From Streptomyces sparsogenes (GTDB lineage Bacteria > Actinomycetota > Actinomycetes > Streptomycetales > Streptomycetaceae): a stretch of 64,000 bases of DNA. Each line of letters starts with the position of its first letter. Positions within the stretch are counted from its first letter, which is position 1. A model generated the notes under the pieces. It was not told the DNA's origin. It saw only the letters and a list, made by a program, of their open reading frames with translations, and ran no database searches. Both the position numbers and the translations under genes were made by a program. Shown here one piece after another: positions 8,206 through 16,914 of this stretch. The DNA lies in assembly GCF_001704635.1 (NCBI RefSeq), contig NZ_MAXF01000024.1, positions 1 through 64,000 of the forward strand, in the 5' to 3' direction.

Positions 8206-9711
8206 TCATGGGCGGCGGGTCGGGTGCGGGGTGGACAGGCGGGCGTGGAGGGAGCGGGCGGAGGCGTCCGTGAGGGCGGCGATCTGGTCGACGACGGCGC
8301 GCAGCCGGCCCGCTTCGTCCCCGGCCGCGTCCGCCGCGTCGAACAGGGCGCGGAACTGCGGGTCCAGGCCGACCGGGGCGCGGGCGATCAGCGCCTCGCC
8401 CAGCTCGGCGATGATGATCCGCTGATCGGCGCGGACCGCCTCCTGGTCGGCGCGCTGCATCACATAGCGGTCGGCGACGGCCTTCAGCACCGCGCACTCC
8501 AGGCGCGCCCCGCGCGGCACCACCAGCTCGGCGGCGTACCGGGTGAACCGGCCGGTGCCGTAGGCGGCGCGGGTGGCCCCCTCCGCGGCGAGGCAGAAGC
8601 GGCCGATGAGCTGGCTGGTGGCGTCCTTGAGCCGGGCCTGGGCGACGGACGAGCCGTCGTAGCCGTGGGGCCACCACTCCTGGTCGAGCAGCCGGTCCAG
8701 CGCCTCGGCCAGCTCGTCCGGCTCGGCGCCCGGGGCGTAGCGGGCGGCGGCGACCGCGAACACCTCGCGCCGCTCGGGCTCGGCGAGCAGCAGGGCGGGG
8801 TCGAGATGGCCCGCGTGCAGGCCGTCCTCCACGTCGTGGACCGAGTACGCGACGTCGTCGGACCAGTCCATGACCTGGGCCTCGAAGCAGGTGCGGTGCT
8901 CGGGGGCGCCCTGCCGGAACCAGGCGAAGACCGGGAGGTCGTCCTCGTAGACCCCGAACTTGCGGGAGCCGGGGTCGGTGGGGTGGCCGCCGCGCGGCCA
9001 GGGGTATTTGGTGGCGGCGTCGAGCGCGGCGCGGGTCAGGTTCAGGCCGACGCTCACCGGCTCGCCGGTGTCCGGGTCGGCGACGAACCGCTTGGGCTCC
9101 AGCCGGGCGAGCAGCCGCAGCGACTGCGCGTTTCCCTCGAAGCCGCCGCACGCCTCGGCGACCTCGTTGAGCGCCTGCTCGCCGTTGTGCCCGAAGGGCG
9201 GGTGGCCCAGGTCGTGGGCGAGGCAGGCCATCTCCACCAGGTCCGGGTCGCAGCCGAGGGCCGCGCCGAGCTCCCGGCCCACCTGGGCGCACTCCAGCGA
9301 GTGGGTCAGCCGGGTGCGCGGCGTCGCGTCCCACGCGGGGGCGCCGGCGCCGGGGCGGAGGTCGGCCGCGGGCGCCGCGGGGACGACCTGGGTCTTGCCG
9401 GCCAGCCGGCGCAGCGCGGCCGAGTGCAGCACCCGCGCCCGGTCCCGCTGGAAGGCGGTCCGGCCCGGGCGCTTGTCGGGCTCGGGCGCCCAGCGCTCGA
9501 GGTCCGCCGCCTCGTAGCCGGGCCTCGCCGAGGCCGCGGACTCGGGCGCGGGGCCGGCCTCGGGCGCGGGGCCGGCCTCGGGCGCGGGGCCGGCCTCGGG
9601 CGCGGGGCCGGCCTCGGGCGCGCACTCGGGCGCGGGTGGGGTGGCGGCCGGCCCGGCTTGCTCGGCGGCCTCAGCTGTCGGATCGGATGCCGTGGGTCCA
9701 GTGCGCCTCAT
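8206..9711 (-). CDS. dgt: Deoxyguanosinetriphosphate triphosphohydrolase (dGTPase)
   Basis: A 501-aa HD-superfamily enzyme that hydrolyses dGTP (and related dNTPs) to the nucleoside and triphosphate. The metal-binding HD pattern is clear: TRLTHSLEC followed by [17 protein letters not shown], with a later [13 protein letters not shown] motif. The start at ATG 9711 is supported by a 4-nt ATGA overlap with the stop of the upstream sirohydrochlorin chelatase gene. The N-terminal 60 residues are low-complexity, with PEAGPA units encoded by four exact 18-bp repeats. A longer open frame upstream of 9711 is only an artefact of high GC. Confidence 0.9.
   Translation of the reverse strand: MRRTGPTASDPTAEAAEQAGPAATPPAPECAPEAGPAPEAGPAPEAGPAPEAGPAPESAASARPGYEAADLERWAPEPDKRPGRTAFQRDRARVLHSAALRRLAGKTQVVPAAPAADLRPGAGAPAWDATPRTRLTHSLECAQVGRELGAALGCDPDLVEMACLAHDLGHPPFGHNGEQALNEVAEACGGFEGNAQSLRLLARLEPKRFVADPDTGEPVSVGLNLTRAALDAATKYPWPRGGHPTDPGSRKFGVYEDDLPVFAWFRQGAPEHRTCFEAQVMDWSDDVAYSVHDVEDGLHAGHLDPALLLAEPERREVFAVAAARYAPGAEPDELAEALDRLLDQEWWPHGYDGSSVAQARLKDATSQLIGRFCLAAEGATRAAYGTGRFTRYAAELVVPRGARLECAVLKAVADRYVMQRADQEAVRADQRIIIAELGEALIARAPVGLDPQFRALFDAADAAGDEAGRLRAVVDQIAALTDASARSLHARLSTPHPTRRP
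9541..9612. repeat. Four tandem 18-bp repeats within dgt
   Basis: The unit CTCGGGCGCGGGGCCGGC is repeated four times exactly (9541-9558, 9559-9576, 9577-9594, 9595-9612), followed by degenerate copies. It encodes Pro-Glu-Ala-Gly-Pro-Ala units in the N-terminal tail of dGTPase and, being a multiple of three, can vary in copy number without breaking the frame. Confidence 0.9.
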
Positions 9712-10667
9712 ACACCGACGGTAACCGCCGGGTGTGACATGGGTGCAGAGGCGAGCGCCTCTTCGTAGCGGTGGACCACGAGCCGTGCGACGGCGGCGTG
9801 GTCGCCGAGCGGCGCGGCGGCGATGCCGGGCGCGGCGGCCGCGCACTGGGTCGCGAAGCGGCCGGGAGCGGCGAAGTACGAGGCCACCGCGATCCTCTCG
9901 CGCCCCCGCCCGGTCAGGGCGCGGACCGCGTCGGCCACCGTGGGCCCGGTCCCGGAGGCGTAGCCGGGCAGCACGGGCACACCGCCGAGCCGGGCGCTGA
10001 GCAGGGCGGCCGTCCGGGCCGTGTCGGCGGCCGAGTCGCGGTCGCGGGAGCCCGCGGCCGCCAGCACGACACCCGCCGCCGACAGCCCGCCGGGCGCCTC
10101 CCCCGGCGTCCGCCCCTGCGCCTCCCCCGGCGTCCAGCCGGGCGTCCACCCGGCCTCGGCGAGGCGCGCGTGGAGGGCCTCCGCGAGCAGCGGGTGGGGG
10201 CCGAGCGGGGCGGCGACGCGGACCGACAGATGGGGCGCGGCCGCCGCCGCGTCCGGCAGGTCCCGCTTGATGTGGTAGCCGCGGCCGAGGAGCAGCGGCA
10301 CGAGGACGGCCTCGCCGTGCAGCGCGGCGAGCGTGTCGGCGAGCAGCGGATGGTTCAGCTCGACGTGGCCGAGGCGTACGGGCAGGTCGGGGCGGAGCGC
10401 CCGGACGCGGTCCACCAGCGCGGTGACGGTGCGCAGCGCCTCGGGGTCGCGGCTGCCGTGAGCCACGGCGACCAGGGTGGGCGGGCGGCGCGCGGCGGGG
10501 CGGGAAAGGGATCGGGGCCGGGGGCGGCGCCGTAGGCCGCCGGGGGCCAGATGGCCGAGCTGCGAGCTGAGCTGTGCGGTGATCCGGGTCATGAGCTGGG
10601 CCGTACTGTCGAGGGAGCCGGCGGGGGCGGGGTGGCTCGGGGGACCGGGGCGAGGCGACGCCGTCAT
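9708..10667 (-). CDS. Sirohydrochlorin chelatase (CbiX/SirB family)
   Basis: A 319-aa protein from ATG 10667, with GAGG about 10 nt upstream; ATG 10691 is an alternative start. [11 protein letters not shown] carries the metal-chelatase His of the CbiX family, and [11 protein letters not shown] plus [17 protein letters not shown] are the second-domain signatures. Two CbiX-like halves are present, as in the long bacterial forms. The enzyme inserts Fe2+ (siroheme) or Co2+ into sirohydrochlorin. Its position back-to-back with nitrate reductase, with the siroheme enzyme NirB elsewhere in the window, argues for siroheme synthesis for nitrite reduction. Its stop overlaps the dgt start by 4 nt. Confidence 0.85.
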   Translation of the reverse strand: MTASPRPGPPSHPAPAGSLDSTAQLMTRITAQLSSQLGHLAPGGLRRRPRPRSLSRPAARRPPTLVAVAHGSRDPEALRTVTALVDRVRALRPDLPVRLGHVELNHPLLADTLAALHGEAVLVPLLLGRGYHIKRDLPDAAAAAPHLSVRVAAPLGPHPLLAEALHARLAEAGWTPGWTPGEAQGRTPGEAPGGLSAAGVVLAAAGSRDRDSAADTARTAALLSARLGGVPVLPGYASGTGPTVADAVRALTGRGRERIAVASYFAAPGRFATQCAAAAPGIAAAPLGDHAAVARLVVHRYEEALASAPMSHPAVTVGV

Positions 10668-10777
10668 GACGAGAGCCTCGCAGCGGGACATTGCGCCCCC
10701 GTTGCGTGGCCGTCACGAGTGATTGCCGCGAGTTCACCGGCCGTCGCGGCCCGCGCTGAGGTCCGGTTGCCCGGTGC

Positions 10778-10815
10778 GTAACGCGGGCGGACGCGGGCCG
10801 TAACACGGCCGTAGC
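10778..10815 (+). promoter_or_regulatory. Putative GlnR box upstream of nitrate reductase
   Basis: The spacing pattern GTAAC-n6-GGACG-n6-GTAAC-n6-GTAGC gives four 5-mers at an exact 11-bp period. This matches the published actinobacterial GlnR consensus architecture (gTnAc-n6-GaAAc repeated); both a-sites are good and both b-sites are degenerate. It ends 11 bp before the nasA start, so it overlaps the core promoter or 5' UTR, and GlnR may regulate nasA there under nitrogen limitation. Confidence 0.6.
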
Positions 10816-10826
10816 ACGCTGCCCCC

Positions 10827-13121
10827 ATGCCGCACGTCACCGCCCCCGCCACCACCAGCTCCCCCGGCCTCGCCCCCGGCACCGGCACCGCCGCCCCCGG
10901 CACCGTCGACACCCACTGCCCGTACTGCTCGCTCCAGTGCGGCATGGGCCTGCGCCCCGCGCCCGGGGCCGAGGGGGGCGTGGAGGTGGTGGAGCGGGCC
11001 GCCTTCCCCGTGAACCGCGGCGCGCTGTGCGGCAAGGGCCGTACCGCGCCCGCCGTGCTCTCCTCCCGGGTGCGCCTGACCGAGCCGCTGGTCCGCCGCC
11101 CCGACACCGGCCGGCTCGAACCGGCGACCTGGGAGGAGGCCCTGGACCGGGTCGCGGAGGGGCTGGCGGGGGCCGCGCGGGCGCACGGGCGGGACGCGGT
11201 GGGGGTCTTCGGCGGCGGCGGGCTGACGAACGAGAAGGCGTACGCGCTGGGGAAGTTCGCGCGGGTCGTGCTCGGCACCTCGCAGATCGACTACAACGGC
11301 CGCTTCTGCATGTCCTCGGCGGCGGCCGCGCACAACAAGGCCTTCGGCCTGGACCGCGGGCTGCCGTTCCCGCTGGCGGACGTGGCGCGCACCGGGTGTG
11401 TGATCCTCGTCGGCTCGAATCTGGCCGAGACCATGCCGCCCGCGCTGCGCTATCTGACCGAGCTGAAGGAGGCGGGCGGCACGCTGATCGTCGTCGACCC
11501 GCGCCGGACGCGCACGGCGGAGCAGGCGGATCTGCACCTGGCGCCCCGGCCCGGGACGGACCTGGCGCTCGCGCTCGGCCTGCTGCACCTGGTGGTCGCC
11601 GAGGGGCGGGTGGACGAGGAGTTCGTCGCGCGGCGCACGGCCGGCTGGCCCGAGGCGCGGGCCGCCGCGATGGCGCACTGGCCCGAGATGGTCGAGCGGA
11701 TCACGGGCGTCCCGGTCCCCGAACTCCGGGAGGCGGTCCGCCTGTTCTGCGACGCGGAGAATTCGATGGTGCTCACGGCACGCGGGCCCGAGCAGCAGTC
11801 GAAGGGCACCGACACCGTCGGCGCCTGGATCAACCTGTGCCTGGCCACCGGCCGGGCCGGCCGTCCGCTGTCCGGCTACGGCTGTCTCACCGGCCAGGGC
11901 AACGGCCAGGGCGGGCGCGAACACGGCCAGAAGGCCGACCAGCTCCCCGGCTACCGCAAGCTCGACGACCCCGCCGCGCGCGCCCATGTGGCGGACGTGT
12001 GGGGCATCGACCCCGACGCGCTGCCCGGGCCGGGGCGCAGCGCGTACGAGCTGCTGGACGCGCTCGGCGGCGACATACGGGCCCTGCTGCTGATGGGCTC
12101 CAACCCGGTGGTCTCCGCCCCCCGCGCGGCCCACATCGAGGCGCGGCTGCGGTCGTTGGACTTCATGGCGGTCGCGGACGTGGTCCTCTCGGAGACCGCC
12201 GCGCTCGCGGACGTCGTCCTTCCGGTGACCCAGTGGGCGGAGGAGACGGGCACGACGACCAACCTGGAGGGCCGGGTCGTGCTGCGCCGCGCGGCCGTCC
12301 CCCCGCCGCCCGGCGTCCGCTCGGACCTCCAGGTGCTGGGCGCGCTGGCCGCCCGGCTGGGCTGGGAGAAGGGCTTCCCGGCGGACCCGGAGGAGGTCTT
12401 CGACGAGCTGCGCCGCGCCTCGGCGGGCGGGGTGGCGGACTACTCCGGCATCACCTACCGGCGGATCGCGGAGGAGGACGGGGTCTTCTGGCCCTGCCCG
12501 GAGGAGTGGGCGGGTGCTGGGCACGAACGTGCCGGGCGGGACGAGGCGAACGGCTCCGGGCGGAAGGGGCCCGGGCCGGGGCCGGACGGTTCCGGGCGGG
12601 ACGAGTGGGGCGGTGCCGGGCGGGAGGGTGCGGGGCGGGACGGCTCCGGACCGCACCCGGGTACGCCGCGCCTCTTCCTCGACCGCTTCGCGACCGACGA
12701 CGGCCGGGCCCGCTTCGCGGCCGTGACCCACCGCCCCGCCGCCGAGGAGCCCGACGCCGACTATCCGCTGTTCCTCACCACCGGCCGGGTGCTGTCCCAG
12801 TACCAGTCGGGCGCGCAGACGCGGCGCGTGGAGGAGCTGAACCGGGCCGCCCCCGGCCCGTTCGTCCAGCTGCACCCCCTGCTCGCCGAGCGCCTGGGGG
12901 CCGCCGAGGGCGACGCCCTCGCGGTGGTCTCCCGCCGGGGGCGGGCCGTCGCACCGGCCCGCATCAGCCGGGACATCAGGCCGGACACGGTGTTCATGCC
13001 CTTCCACTGGGCGGGCGAGGGGCGGGCCAACGCGCTGACGAATCCGGCGCTGGACTCGGTCTCCCGGATGCCGGAGTTCAAGGTGTGCGCGGTGCGGGTG
13101 GAACGCGCGGATCCGCGGTGA
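10827..13121 (+). CDS. nasA: Assimilatory nitrate reductase, molybdopterin / [4Fe-4S] catalytic subunit
   Basis: A 764-aa molybdopterin oxidoreductase that reduces nitrate to nitrite in the cytoplasm. The N-terminal [4Fe-4S] ligands are C31-x2-C34-x3-C38-x29-C68. Further along are the molybdopterin-guanine-dinucleotide segments ([44 protein letters not shown]) and a C-terminal molydop-binding domain with [12 protein letters not shown]. Residues ~570-612 are a Gly/Arg-rich low-complexity insertion absent from typical relatives and encoded by irregular DNA repeats. Regulation by GlnR is suggested by the box just upstream; a 20-bp-stem terminator overlaps the stop codon. Nitrite reductase is encoded separately at 31.9-36.3 kb. 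Confidence 0.92.
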   Translation: MPHVTAPATTSSPGLAPGTGTAAPGTVDTHCPYCSLQCGMGLRPAPGAEGGVEVVERAAFPVNRGALCGKGRTAPAVLSSRVRLTEPLVRRPDTGRLEPATWEEALDRVAEGLAGAARAHGRDAVGVFGGGGLTNEKAYALGKFARVVLGTSQIDYNGRFCMSSAAAAHNKAFGLDRGLPFPLADVARTGCVILVGSNLAETMPPALRYLTELKEAGGTLIVVDPRRTRTAEQADLHLAPRPGTDLALALGLLHLVVAEGRVDEEFVARRTAGWPEARAAAMAHWPEMVERITGVPVPELREAVRLFCDAENSMVLTARGPEQQSKGTDTVGAWINLCLATGRAGRPLSGYGCLTGQGNGQGGREHGQKADQLPGYRKLDDPAARAHVADVWGIDPDALPGPGRSAYELLDALGGDIRALLLMGSNPVVSAPRAAHIEARLRSLDFMAVADVVLSETAALADVVLPVTQWAEETGTTTNLEGRVVLRRAAVPPPPGVRSDLQVLGALAARLGWEKGFPADPEEVFDELRRASAGGVADYSGITYRRIAEEDGVFWPCPEEWAGAGHERAGRDEANGSGRKGPGPGPDGSGRDEWGGAGREGAGRDGSGPHPGTPRLFLDRFATDDGRARFAAVTHRPAAEEPDADYPLFLTTGRVLSQYQSGAQTRRVEELNRAAPGPFVQLHPLLAERLGAAEGDALAVVSRRGRAVAPARISRDIRPDTVFMPFHWAGEGRANALTNPALDSVSRMPEFKVCAVRVERADPR

Positions 13122-13157
13122 GTATGGGACGGCGACACGCCGTCCCATACTCACCGC
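13115..13157. terminator. Bidirectional terminator, 20-bp perfect stem
   Basis: A perfect inverted repeat with 20-bp arms (13115-13134 and 13138-13157) and a 3-nt ACA loop. The left arm begins inside the last codons of nasA, and the structure ends 23 bp before the stop of the convergent deaminase gene, so it can end transcription from both sides. No T-tract follows, which is common in Streptomyces. Confidence 0.85.
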
Positions 13158-13180
13158 AGACCGGCACGCGGCCGCCCGCC

Positions 13181-14167
13181 TCATGCCCCGTGCGCGTCGA
13201 CTTCCTTCAGGTAGGCCGCCCGGGTGCCCTCGTCCAGGAAGGCCGCGCGGAAGGAGTTGCGGGCGAGCAGCCGCAAGGTGGCGTCGTCCAGCCGCAGCGC
13301 GTCCCGCACCGCGTCGAAGTTGTCCCCCGCGTAGCCCCCGAAGTACGAGGGGTCGTCGGAGTTCACCGTCACCAGCAGCCCCGCGTCCAGCATCGCCCGC
13401 AGCGGGTGGTCCTCCAGCCGGTCGACGACCCGCAGCCGTACGTTGGACAGCGGGCACACGGTCAGCGGCACCTGGTCCGCGACCAGCCGGGCCACCAGGG
13501 CGTCGTCCTCCAGGGAGCGCACGCCGTGGTCGACGCGGTCCACGCCGAGGACGTCCAGCGCCTCCCACACGTACCAGGGCGGCCCCTCCTCCCCCGCGTG
13601 CGCAACGCACTTGAGCCCCGCCTCCCGCGCCCGCGCGTACACCTCGCGGAACTTCGACGGCGGATTCCCGACCTCCGCCGAGTCCAGGCCGACGGCCGCG
13701 ATCCGGTCCAGGTAGGGGCGGGCCGACTCGAAGGTGTCGAGGGCGGACTCGGCGCTCTCGTCGCGCAGGAAGCACATGATCAGGCGGGTGGTGATGCCGT
13801 ACGTCTCCTCGGCCGCGTCCAGCGCCCGCGACAGGCCGTCGATCACCGTGCCGATGGCCACGCCGCGCGCGGTGTGGGCCTGCGGGTCGAAGAAGATCTC
13901 GGCGTGCCGGACGCCCTGCGCGCGGGCGCGGGCGAGGTAGGCGTGGGTCAGGTCGGCGAAGTCGTCCTCGGTGCGCAGCACCGCCATCAGCTCGTAGTAG
14001 AGGTTCAGGAAGTCCTGGAGGTCGGTGAAGGAGTACGCGGCGCGCAGCTCGTCCTCGGACGCGTACGGCAGGGCCACGCCGTTGCGCTCGGCGAGCGCGA
14101 AGGCCAGCTCGGGTTCGAGGGTGCCCTCGATATGGAGGTGGAGCTCTGCTTTGGGTATCGGGGGCAC
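13181..14167 (-). CDS. Adenine/adenosine deaminase (Add family, adenine deaminase-like)
   Basis: A 328-aa amidohydrolase-fold deaminase. Metal and catalytic motifs are in order: KAELHLHIEG (HxH) near residue 10, CVAHAGEE (His/Glu), DRVDHG, and NSDDPSYFGGY. The last motif resembles that of the type-2 adenine deaminases more than that of classical adenosine deaminase, so adenine to hypoxanthine in purine salvage is slightly favoured. GTG 14167 was chosen because AGGTGAT lies 8 nt upstream and the HxH motif then sits at the usual distance from the N-terminus; longer upstream frames lack family similarity. Divergent from the YdcF gene, with about 58 bp between starts. Confidence 0.88.
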   Translation of the reverse strand: MPPIPKAELHLHIEGTLEPELAFALAERNGVALPYASEDELRAAYSFTDLQDFLNLYYELMAVLRTEDDFADLTHAYLARARAQGVRHAEIFFDPQAHTARGVAIGTVIDGLSRALDAAEETYGITTRLIMCFLRDESAESALDTFESARPYLDRIAAVGLDSAEVGNPPSKFREVYARAREAGLKCVAHAGEEGPPWYVWEALDVLGVDRVDHGVRSLEDDALVARLVADQVPLTVCPLSNVRLRVVDRLEDHPLRAMLDAGLLVTVNSDDPSYFGGYAGDNFDAVRDALRLDDATLRLLARNSFRAAFLDEGTRAAYLKEVDAHGA

Positions 14168-14225
14168 GACCGGATCACCTGCTGTTTTCTGCCTGTTTGT
14201 GCTGACGGGGAGGGTGCCCAGACTA

Positions 14226-15083
14226 ATGCGGCGGCGCCGCCCGGCCGAACCGGTCAAGCAACCGGCCGACGCCGGCCGGCGTCCCTCCACGCGAACAACG
14301 GATCGGCGGCGGAGCGGCGAAAGCGGTGGGCGGATGGGTGCGGGAGAGCGGGTACGGAGAGCCTGGCCGGCCGGGCGGGCGCGGCTGCGGCTCCCCGCCC
14401 GGTCGCGCCTGCCCCGATGGCCGCGCCTGCCCGAGACCCGGCGCGGGCGGCGCCGGGCCGTCCAGGCGGCGATGGCGCTCAGCGTGGTCGCCCTGCTGCC
14501 CGCGACCTGGCTGCGGCTCACCGCCGACTCCCGGGTCCGCACGGTCGCGGACGTCCCGAAGGCCCCCGTCGCGGTGGTCTTCGGCGCCGGGCTGTGGGAC
14601 GGCGAGCCGTCCCCGTACCTGGCCCACCGGCTCGACGCGGCCGTCGAGCTGTACGAGCGGGGCAAGGTCCGCGCGATCCTGGTCACCGGCGACAACAGCC
14701 GGCACGACTACGACGAGCCGGACGCGATGCGGGCCTACCTCGTACGGCACGGCGTTCCGGACGGGCGCATCGTGAGCGACTACGCGGGCTTCGACACCTG
14801 GGACTCGTGCAGCCGCGCCGAGCGGATCTTCGGCGTGCGCCGGGCGGTGCTGGTGAGCCAGGACTTCCACATCCGCCGGGCGCTGGCGCTGTGCGACGCG
14901 GCGGGCATCGACGCGTACGGGGTCGGTGTCGCCGAGCCGCACGACGTGACATGGCTCTTCGGCGGGGCGCGGGAGGCCTTCGCGGCGGGCAAGGCCGCGC
15001 TGGACGCCGCCTTCCGGCCGGACCCGCGCTTCCTCGGCCCGCGCGAGGACGGGATCCGGAAGGCGCTGACGGGCTCCCGCTGA
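14226..15083 (+). CDS. YdcF/SanA/ElyC-family (DUF218) membrane protein
   Basis: A 285-aa protein with a basic, disordered N-terminus, one hydrophobic helix (about residues 83-98, MALSVVALLPATWLRL) and a DUF218 domain (VAVVFGAGLWDGEPSPYLAHRLDAA, then VTGDN, YAGFDTWDSCSRA, SQDFHIRRAL). Homologues such as E. coli SanA and ElyC affect envelope barrier function and peptidoglycan precursor metabolism; the reaction is unknown. ATG 14226 has GGGAGGG about 11 nt upstream. ATG 14334 is an alternative with a weaker site but a more typical length. Confidence 0.78.
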   Translation: MRRRRPAEPVKQPADAGRRPSTRTTDRRRSGESGGRMGAGERVRRAWPAGRARLRLPARSRLPRWPRLPETRRGRRRAVQAAMALSVVALLPATWLRLTADSRVRTVADVPKAPVAVVFGAGLWDGEPSPYLAHRLDAAVELYERGKVRAILVTGDNSRHDYDEPDAMRAYLVRHGVPDGRIVSDYAGFDTWDSCSRAERIFGVRRAVLVSQDFHIRRALALCDAAGIDAYGVGVAEPHDVTWLFGGAREAFAAGKAALDAAFRPDPRFLGPREDGIRKALTGSR

Positions 15084-15140
15084 GCGCGGCCCCGACCGCG
15101 CCCCCCGGAGCCCGCCCGTGCCCGCCCGCGCCGGCTCCCG

Positions 15141-15464
15141 TCAGCCGATGGTCGTCTCCTCCACCACCCACGCCAGGTAGCCCTCGCTGCCCTGGGTGAC
15201 GGGCGTCGCGATGATCTCGGGCGTCTCGTAGTCGTGCGCCTCGCGGAGATGTGCCTCCAGCTCCGCGTAGCGGGCCGTGGTCGTCTTGAACAGCACCTGC
15301 CACTCGGACGCGGTCTCGATCTCGCCCTGCCACCGGTACACCGACGTGACGGGCTGGCTGATCTGCGCGCAGGCCGCCAGCCGCGCGGTCACCGCTCCGC
15401 GGGCCAGCGCCTCGGCCTTCTCGGGGGTGTCGGTGGTGGTCAGGACGGTCAGGAAGTCGGCCAC
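15141..15464 (-). CDS. cutA: Divalent-cation tolerance protein CutA
   Basis: A 107-aa CutA1 protein, the usual family length, with FLTVLTTTDTPEKAEALAR at the N-terminus, the core RLAACAQISQPVTSVYRWQGEIE, and the C-terminal HDYETPEIIATPVTQGSEGYLAWV. CutA forms PII-like trimers implicated in copper/divalent metal tolerance and possibly signalling. GTG 15464 is preceded by GAGAGG at 8-9 nt and yields the expected N-terminus; the longer open frame to 15572 is not supported. Confidence 0.93.
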   Translation of the reverse strand: MADFLTVLTTTDTPEKAEALARGAVTARLAACAQISQPVTSVYRWQGEIETASEWQVLFKTTTARYAELEAHLREAHDYETPEIIATPVTQGSEGYLAWVVEETTIG

Positions 15465-15574
15465 GGCGGAAACCTCTCTGTACCTCGGATTGGCGCGCAC
15501 CACGCTAGCCGGTGAGGATTGAGGGAACCCGGTGACGACCAGACCAGGCCGATCGAGGGAGACTCGGGACACTC

Positions 15575-15961
15575 ATGGACGACCTCACCGCACTCGCACG
15601 CCATCACCTGGACCGGGCCAAGGCCGACCCGCATGGCCGGAGCTCGCATCTTTTCCTGCACGACGGGCCGCTGCGGCAGAGCGTCATCGCCATGGTCGCC
15701 GGTTGTGAGCTGGACGAGCACAACGCGCCCCCGGCGGCGAGCCTCCAGGTGCTGCACGGGCATGTCAGGCTCACCGCGCGCGAGACCGGCCAGGGCGGTC
15801 TCGACCTCATCGCCGGGCAGGTGCAGCGCATCCCGCAGGAGCGCCACGGGCTGGTGGCGCTGGAGGACTCGGTGGTGCTGCTGACCGCCGTGACCGCCAC
15901 GGTGGGCTGCCCCACCCCCACCGAGGAGGCCGCCGCCCACCAGCACGCGGACCGGCACTAG
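15575..15961 (+). CDS. Cupin-domain protein
   Basis: A 128-aa single-domain cupin. Residues ~40-105 carry the conserved beta-barrel motifs (AGCELDEHNAPPAASLQVLHGHVRLT, then GQVQRIPQERHGLVALEDSVVLLTA), with His residues in the usual metal-binding positions. Small cupins of this sort are widespread in Streptomyces and lack an assigned reaction. It is divergent from cutA (110 bp apart) and followed by strong hairpins. Confidence 0.75.
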   Translation: MDDLTALARHHLDRAKADPHGRSSHLFLHDGPLRQSVIAMVAGCELDEHNAPPAASLQVLHGHVRLTARETGQGGLDLIAGQVQRIPQERHGLVALEDSVVLLTAVTATVGCPTPTEEAAAHQHADRH

Positions 15962-15968
15962 GTGTGCT

Positions 15969-16045
15969 GTCCCGGGACGGCCCGGGACAAGACGCAACCG
16001 GTCAGGGCGGCGCCCCGGCGCGGCAATGTGCCGCGCCGGGGCGCC
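15969..16045. terminator. Two tandem hairpins, probable bidirectional terminator
   Basis: A first palindrome has 8-bp arms GTCCCGGG/CCCGGGAC with an ACGG loop at 15969-15988. It is followed by a perfect 17-bp stem (16009-16025 with 16029-16045) closed by an ATG loop. It lies between the cupin and TIGR04222 genes, which converge here, as expected for a shared terminator. Confidence 0.8.
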
Positions 16046-16070
16046 ACCCGCCCGACCGCGATGCCTCCCG

Positions 16071-16742
16071 TCAGTCGCCGCCGCCTCCCCCGCCGCAGCC
16101 GCTGCCGCAGGAGGCGTGGCCGGAGCCGGAGTGGGATCCCCAGTCCGGACCGGGGGCGGAATCCGAGCCCCCATGCGAGTCCTGGCCGTAGTCGTCACCG
16201 TCGTCGTCCTCGAAGGCGTGGCCCATACGGATCAGGGTTCCGCCGAGCCCGGCCGGAGTCGGCACGGCCTTCCCGACCGCGGTCCGCAGGCGCTCGTCCG
16301 GAACGGCGGACAGGCCCTGGAAGACATGGGCGGGAAGCGTCCCCTCCCGTTGGGCCGACTCCAGCGCCCGGCCGCCCGCGTCCGTGCGGCGCCGCCGGGA
16401 GCGGCTGAGCAGGCCGTACGAAACGAGCCTGGCCCCGATCCGCTGCACCTCGGGGCCCGACAGCACCTCGGCCACCGCCGAGGCCGCGTCGCACCCCACC
16501 GGGTGACACCACCTGATGAGCGCGCGCTCGACCGGATGGTCGGCCGCCTCCGCGGGCCGGACCGCCCGCACCCGCAAACCGATGAACTTGATCGCGCCGC
16601 TCTCGCGCAGCGTGATGAGCGCGACCTGGGCCACGCGCCGCGGGCCGCCCGCCAAGTAGGCGATGTCGTACAGATCCAGTGCCCGCCGCGCCGCTCCGTC
16701 GCGGCGCCGGAATAACGTCCTCACAGGAATGCCCCCGTCCAT
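16071..16742 (-). CDS. TIGR04222-type protein with Gly/Cys-rich C-terminus
   Basis: A 223-aa protein of unknown function. Residues 20-60 (LDLYDIAYLAGGPRRVAQVALITLRESG) match the start of the actinobacterial TIGR04222 domain, and the C-terminus is an acidic/Ser/Gly tail ending CGSGCGGGGGGD, also typical of that family. Unlike many relatives no transmembrane helices are evident, so it may be a soluble form. The start is uncertain; a GTG at 16724 is an alternative. Confidence 0.65.
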   Translation of the reverse strand: MDGGIPVRTLFRRRDGAARRALDLYDIAYLAGGPRRVAQVALITLRESGAIKFIGLRVRAVRPAEAADHPVERALIRWCHPVGCDAASAVAEVLSGPEVQRIGARLVSYGLLSRSRRRRTDAGGRALESAQREGTLPAHVFQGLSAVPDERLRTAVGKAVPTPAGLGGTLIRMGHAFEDDDGDDYGQDSHGGSDSAPGPDWGSHSGSGHASCGSGCGGGGGGD

Positions 16743-16914
16743 CCTGCCGATTCCCTTACCAGCAGTATTGTCCGATCAGCGTTCCGCGAACCCGGACCGG
16801 CCCACTTCAGAGCCAGACTTGAGGTTCGGCTGTGCGTCGACGGCGGTCGGCGGCTTTTCGGCCTCCCCCCGGCCGAGGTCGGGGCCGAGGTCGGGGTCGG
16901 GGCCGGGGTCGCCG

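Noticed and set aside
9712..10806. Long reverse-strand frame extending dgt upstream by 365 codons
   Set aside because: It lies over the sirohydrochlorin chelatase gene in another frame, is Arg/Pro-rich as expected of a GC shadow, and the dgt start at 9711 is fixed by an ATGA overlap.
10937..15199. A 1420-codon forward frame across nasA, the terminator and the deaminase region
   Set aside because: Composition is Arg/Gly/Ala nonsense, it overlaps well-supported genes on both strands, and exists only because stop codons are rare at this GC.
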